Part shown: positions 6,404 to 8,575 of the stretch, piece after piece
How the letters are laid out: each line of letters starts with the position of its first letter
How positions within the stretch are numbered: the first letter of the stretch is position 1
DNA from: an uncultured Flavobacteriia bacterium
GTDB taxonomy: Bacteria; Bacteroidota; Bacteroidia; Flavobacteriales_D; Crocinitomicaceae
NCBI GenBank assembly: GCA_903930085.1
Contig: CAIYXD010000364.1
Coordinates: 1 to 8,575, forward strand
DNA: 8,575 nt
Reading direction: 5' to 3'
Program-made: the position numbers and the translations under genes
The notes under the pieces: generated by a model
The model's input: only the letters and a program-made list of their open reading frames with translations
Database searches by the model: none
What the model was told of the DNA's origin: nothing

Positions 6404-7849
6404 CTAACCTACCGATCCTTCCAAGCTAATGGCCAATAGTTTCTGAGCTTCAACTGCAAATTCCATTGGCAGTTGATTCAAAACTTCCTTACAATAGCCA
6501 TTCACGATTAAGCTTATTGCTTTTTCTTCGCTAATTCCGCGTTGTAAACAATAAAATATCTGGTCTTCTCCAATTTTCGAAGTGGTCGCTTCGTGTTCAA
6601 TTTTAGCGGAACTATTTTTACATTCTATATAAGGAAAAGTATGCGCGCCGCAGGTATCTCCCATTAAAAGAGAATCGCATTGAGAAAAATTCCGGGCATT
6701 TTCAGCTCCTTTATGAATTTGAACTAAGCCACGGTATGAATTTTGCGATTTTCCGGCAGAAATTCCTTTAGAAATAATCGTGCTTTTTGTGTTTTTACCG
6801 AGGTGAATCATCTTCGTACCGGTATCTGCTTGTTGGAAATTATTGGTTACCGCAACGGAATAAAATTCACCAATAGAATTATCGCCTTTTAAAATACAAG
6901 ACGGATATTTCCATGTCACAGCAGAGCCAGTTTCAACTTGTGTCCACGAAATTTTAGCGTTCCGTTCGCAAATACCACGTTTGGTAACAAAATTATAAAT
7001 CCCACCTTTTCCTTCTTTGTCGCCAGGATACCAGTTTTGTACGGTAGAATATTTTATTTCCGCATTCTCCAATGCGATTAATTCTACAACGGCAGCATGA
7101 AGTTGATTCTCATCTCTCTGCGGAGCTGTGCAACCTTCTAAATAGGAAACATACGATCCTTCATCCGCAACTACGAGCGTGCGTTCGAATTGCCCTGTTC
7201 CACCTTCATTTATGCGGAAATAGGTAGAAAGTTCCATTGGACATCTTACGCCTTTCGGAATATAGCAAAATGATCCGTCTGTAAACACGGCAGCATTCAA
7301 TGCCGCATAGAAATTATCCGTCATCGGAACAACTGATCCCATGTGTTTTCGGACCAACTCAGGGAATTCTTGCACCGCTTCAGAAAAGGAACAAAATATT
7401 ATACCTAATTCTTTCAATTTGGATTTGAAGGAGGTTGCCACAGAAACGGAATCCATAACGAAATCAACAGCTACGCCTGTCAAGCGCTTTTGTTCTTCCA
7501 TTGAAATTCCAAGTTTCGCCATGGTTGCTTTCATTTCCGGATCGACGTCGTCCCAAGATTCGTATTTCTTGGATTGTTTTGGTGCAGAATAATAGGTTAT
7601 CGCTTGAAAATCTGGTTTAACATATTTCACATGTGCCCACGAAGGCTCTGTCATCGTTTTCCAAATTTCGAATGCTTTCAATCTATATTCTAACATCCAT
7701 TCTGGCTCTTCTTTTTTGTTGGAAATGAATCGAATGATACTTTCATCCAAACCGATTGGTGCTTTGTCGGATTCAATATCCGTTACAAAACCGAATTTAT
7801 ATTCTTGGTTCTCAAGATCTTTTGCAAGTTCATTTTCTGTGTATCCCAT
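6404..7849 (-). CDS. sufB: Fe-S cluster assembly scaffold protein SufB
   Basis: SufB is the core scaffold subunit that accepts sulfur from the SufS/SufE system and builds the cluster with SufC and SufD. The 481-residue length is normal. Conserved blocks run in order: EPEWMLEYRLKAFEIW (48-63), the DGSFCYIPKGVRCPMELSTY region (191-210), YLEGCTAPQRDENQLHAAVV (236-254, beta-helix entry), VTWKYPSCILKGDNS (311-325) and SQNSYRGLVQIHKGAENARN (368-387). GDTCGAHTFPYIECKNSSA (397-415) contains Cys400, equivalent to the cluster-assembly cysteine near the SufB-SufD interface. YCLQRGISEEKA (433-444) carries the conserved acidic residues nearby, and the protein ends with EGSVG. It starts at ATG 7849, 42 bases after the A-type carrier gene, and nothing looks altered from functional family members. 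Confidence 0.97.
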   Translation of the reverse strand: MGYTENELAKDLENQEYKFGFVTDIESDKAPIGLDESIIRFISNKKEEPEWMLEYRLKAFEIWKTMTEPSWAHVKYVKPDFQAITYYSAPKQSKKYESWDDVDPEMKATMAKLGISMEEQKRLTGVAVDFVMDSVSVATSFKSKLKELGIIFCSFSEAVQEFPELVRKHMGSVVPMTDNFYAALNAAVFTDGSFCYIPKGVRCPMELSTYFRINEGGTGQFERTLVVADEGSYVSYLEGCTAPQRDENQLHAAVVELIALENAEIKYSTVQNWYPGDKEGKGGIYNFVTKRGICERNAKISWTQVETGSAVTWKYPSCILKGDNSIGEFYSVAVTNNFQQADTGTKMIHLGKNTKSTIISKGISAGKSQNSYRGLVQIHKGAENARNFSQCDSLLMGDTCGAHTFPYIECKNSSAKIEHEATTSKIGEDQIFYCLQRGISEEKAISLIVNGYCKEVLNQLPMEFAVEAQKLLAISLEGSVG

Positions 7850-7891
7850 TGTCTTTTACTGATGCGTTTGTTTGTTGATTTTATCTGCTAA

Positions 7892-8215
7892 TTATAGCGA
7901 GAATGATTCCCCGCAACCGCAGGTTCTGTCCGCATTTGGATTTACGAAAACAAATCCTTTTCCATTTAATCCACCTGAAAAATCCAAGGTTGTTCCAACT
8001 AAATACAAAAAACTTTTTTTGTCGACAACTACTTTTACACCATTGCTTTCAAAAGACTTATCGCCTTCCAAATCTTGGTTGTCAAAGGTTAATTGGTACA
8101 TTAAGCCGGAACATCCGCCACCTTGCACACCAACTCGGATAAAGTATCCAACTTTTTCGTCATCTTCCATCAAACGAATGGCTTGCTTTTTTGCTGTATC
8201 TGTAACTGTTATCAT
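7892..8215 (-). CDS. sufA: A-type Fe-S carrier protein (HesB/IscA/SufA family)
   Basis: A 107-residue protein of the HesB/IscA family, which receives assembled clusters (or holds iron) and passes them to client proteins. All three ligand cysteines are in the expected places: Cys35 in GGGCSG, then Cys99 and Cys101 in the C-terminal TCGCGESF. The segment LVGTTLDFSGGLNGKGFVFVNPNA (72-95) is the conserved domain before the CGC motif. It opens the operon, upstream of sufB, which argues for a SufA role; IscA and ErpA cannot be separated from SufA by these motifs alone. It starts at ATG 8215 behind a leader of about 45 bases containing an AT-only inverted repeat. Confidence 0.93.
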   Translation of the reverse strand: MITVTDTAKKQAIRLMEDDEKVGYFIRVGVQGGGCSGLMYQLTFDNQDLEGDKSFESNGVKVVVDKKSFLYLVGTTLDFSGGLNGKGFVFVNPNADRTCGCGESFSL

Positions 8216-8226
8216 GGCGTTTTTTC

Positions 8227-8253
8227 TTTTATTTAGAATAATTATAAATAAAA
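8227..8253. repeat. 9-bp inverted repeat in the predicted suf leader
   Basis: TTTTATTTA (8227-8235) is the exact reverse complement of TAAATAAAA (8245-8253), with a 9-base loop. It lies between the predicted suf transcription start (about 8260) and ATG 8215, so it would be transcribed and could form a weak A-U hairpin ending 11 bases before the start codon. All stem pairs are A-T, so chance is a serious alternative. Confidence 0.4.
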
Positions 8254-8266
8254 ACTAAATCTTCCG

Positions 8267-8298
8267 CAAAAATACCTTTTTTATGGTATTGGTGCAAG
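8267..8298 (-). promoter_or_regulatory. Promoter of the sufABCD operon with an internal inverted repeat
   Basis: On the minus strand, CTTG (8298-8295) is followed after 20 bases by TATTTTTG (8274-8267), an exact TAnnTTTG -7 box with the right -33 spacing. It predicts a start near 8262-8259. AATACC (8271-8276) and GGTATT (8285-8290) form an inverted repeat that overlaps the -7 box and the spacer, a natural position for a repressor. The regulator is unknown. Confidence 0.65.
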
Positions 8299-8432
8299 TA
8301 AAATAAAATTTATATTTTACCGTGCGATACTAAAAACAACTAATTACATGGTTTTGTTTGATTTCAAAATTCAGTAAGCTGGTTTGATACAAACTTTCAG
8401 ACCTTGTCCAAACAATAATCTCCAACGTTTAT

Positions 8433-8440
8433 TACCTTTG
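8433..8440 (+). promoter_or_regulatory. -7 box of ribF
   Basis: TACCTTTG matches TAnnTTTG exactly, 24 bases before ATG 8465. It predicts a start near 8445-8448 and a leader of about 17-20 bases, too short for a riboswitch. The -33 position (about 8409-8412) holds no clear TTTG; a TTG occurs at 8404-8406, which is too far away. Confidence 0.5.
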
Positions 8441-8464
8441 TTGCAAAGTCTCTAAATAGTGAAG

Positions 8465-8575
8465 ATGTTCCAAGACCTAACGGCAATAAATAGTATTCCG
8501 AATCCGGTATTAACAATCGGTACTTTTGATGGGGTGCACGTTGGTCACCAAAAGATTTTGCAACAAGTAAAAAAG
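8465..8575 (+). CDS. ribF: Bifunctional riboflavin kinase / FAD synthetase, N-terminal fragment
   Basis: The first 37 codons of a gene that continues past the window. After a short variable lead, the protein reads VLTIGTFDGVHVGHQKIL (15-32). This is the nucleotide-binding signature of the FAD synthetase domain of RibF, with GTFDGVH followed by the GH that belongs to the adenylyltransferase HxGH motif. RibF phosphorylates riboflavin to FMN (C-terminal kinase domain, outside the window) and adenylates it to FAD. ATG 8465 fits the usual N-terminal length of about 15 residues before TIGTFDG. An in-frame GTG at 8459 is possible, and TAA at 8453-8455 closes the frame above it. The gene is divergent from the suf operon. 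Confidence 0.92.
   Translation, partial: MFQDLTAINSIPNPVLTIGTFDGVHVGHQKILQQVKK

Noticed and set aside
7872..8258. Plus-strand open frame of 128 codons opposite the sufA-like gene
   Set aside because: It is antisense to a conserved HesB/IscA gene, rich in Pro, Ser and Thr as expected of a shadow frame, and has no promoter or family signal.
8382..8394. Palindrome GTTTG-ATA-CAAAC between the suf and ribF promoters
   Set aside because: A 5-bp arm in AT-rich DNA is readily found by chance, and it lies well upstream of either promoter's core.
8441..8464. FMN riboswitch in front of ribF
   Set aside because: The predicted leader is only about 20 bases, and none of the conserved RFN-element sequence is visible anywhere in 8216-8464.

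Overview
The window looks like an ordinary chromosomal segment from a member of the Bacteroidota, most likely Flavobacteriia. Three things point there. It is AT-rich. One predicted secreted protein ends in a type IX secretion C-terminal domain. Nearly every gene is preceded by the Bacteroidota -7 promoter box TAnnTTTG. The secreted-protein style (YEWWTNGE..P.L.I, then YPNPTQD) would suit a Crocinitomicaceae-like lineage, but that narrower placement is a guess.

Layout. The left edge holds the 5' two-thirds of a SixA-like histidine phosphatase gene (minus strand, running off the window). Divergent from it is a gene for a T9SS-exported protein (538-1632). Just 28 bases after that gene's stop comes rnpB, the RNase P RNA (about 1661-2039). 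A small two-TM membrane protein gene (2005-2505, minus) converges on rnpB, and its last codons lie antisense to the rnpB 3' end. Upstream of it on the same strand is an orphan solute-binding-type lipoprotein (2572-3537). A short promoter region separates that lipoprotein from a divergent HEAT-repeat-like acidic protein (3609-4199, GTG start).

The right half is one minus-strand operon for SUF iron-sulfur cluster assembly, transcribed as an A-type carrier (sufA-like), then sufB, sufC and sufD (8215 down to 4263). Its promoter lies near 8267-8298. SufB, SufC and SufD form the scaffold complex, with SufC as the ATPase. The A-type protein would carry clusters to client enzymes. The operon ends at sufD, where it meets the HEAT-like gene, so the sulfur donors SufS and SufE must be encoded elsewhere. 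Divergent from the operon, the first 37 codons of ribF (riboflavin kinase/FAD synthetase) enter at the right edge.

I found no mobile element, CRISPR array, tRNA, phage gene or defence gene, and no convincing new biological system. The observations worth checking are regulatory or architectural: the rnpB/coding overlap, a divergent gene pair predicted to be leaderless or nearly so, a perfect 13-bp inverted repeat before the T9SS gene, inverted repeats in and around the suf promoter, and the lipoprotein's apparent loss of ferric-binding residues. No stretch over 300 bases lacks a gene. The largest gaps are 349-537 and 8216-8464, both divergent promoter regions.
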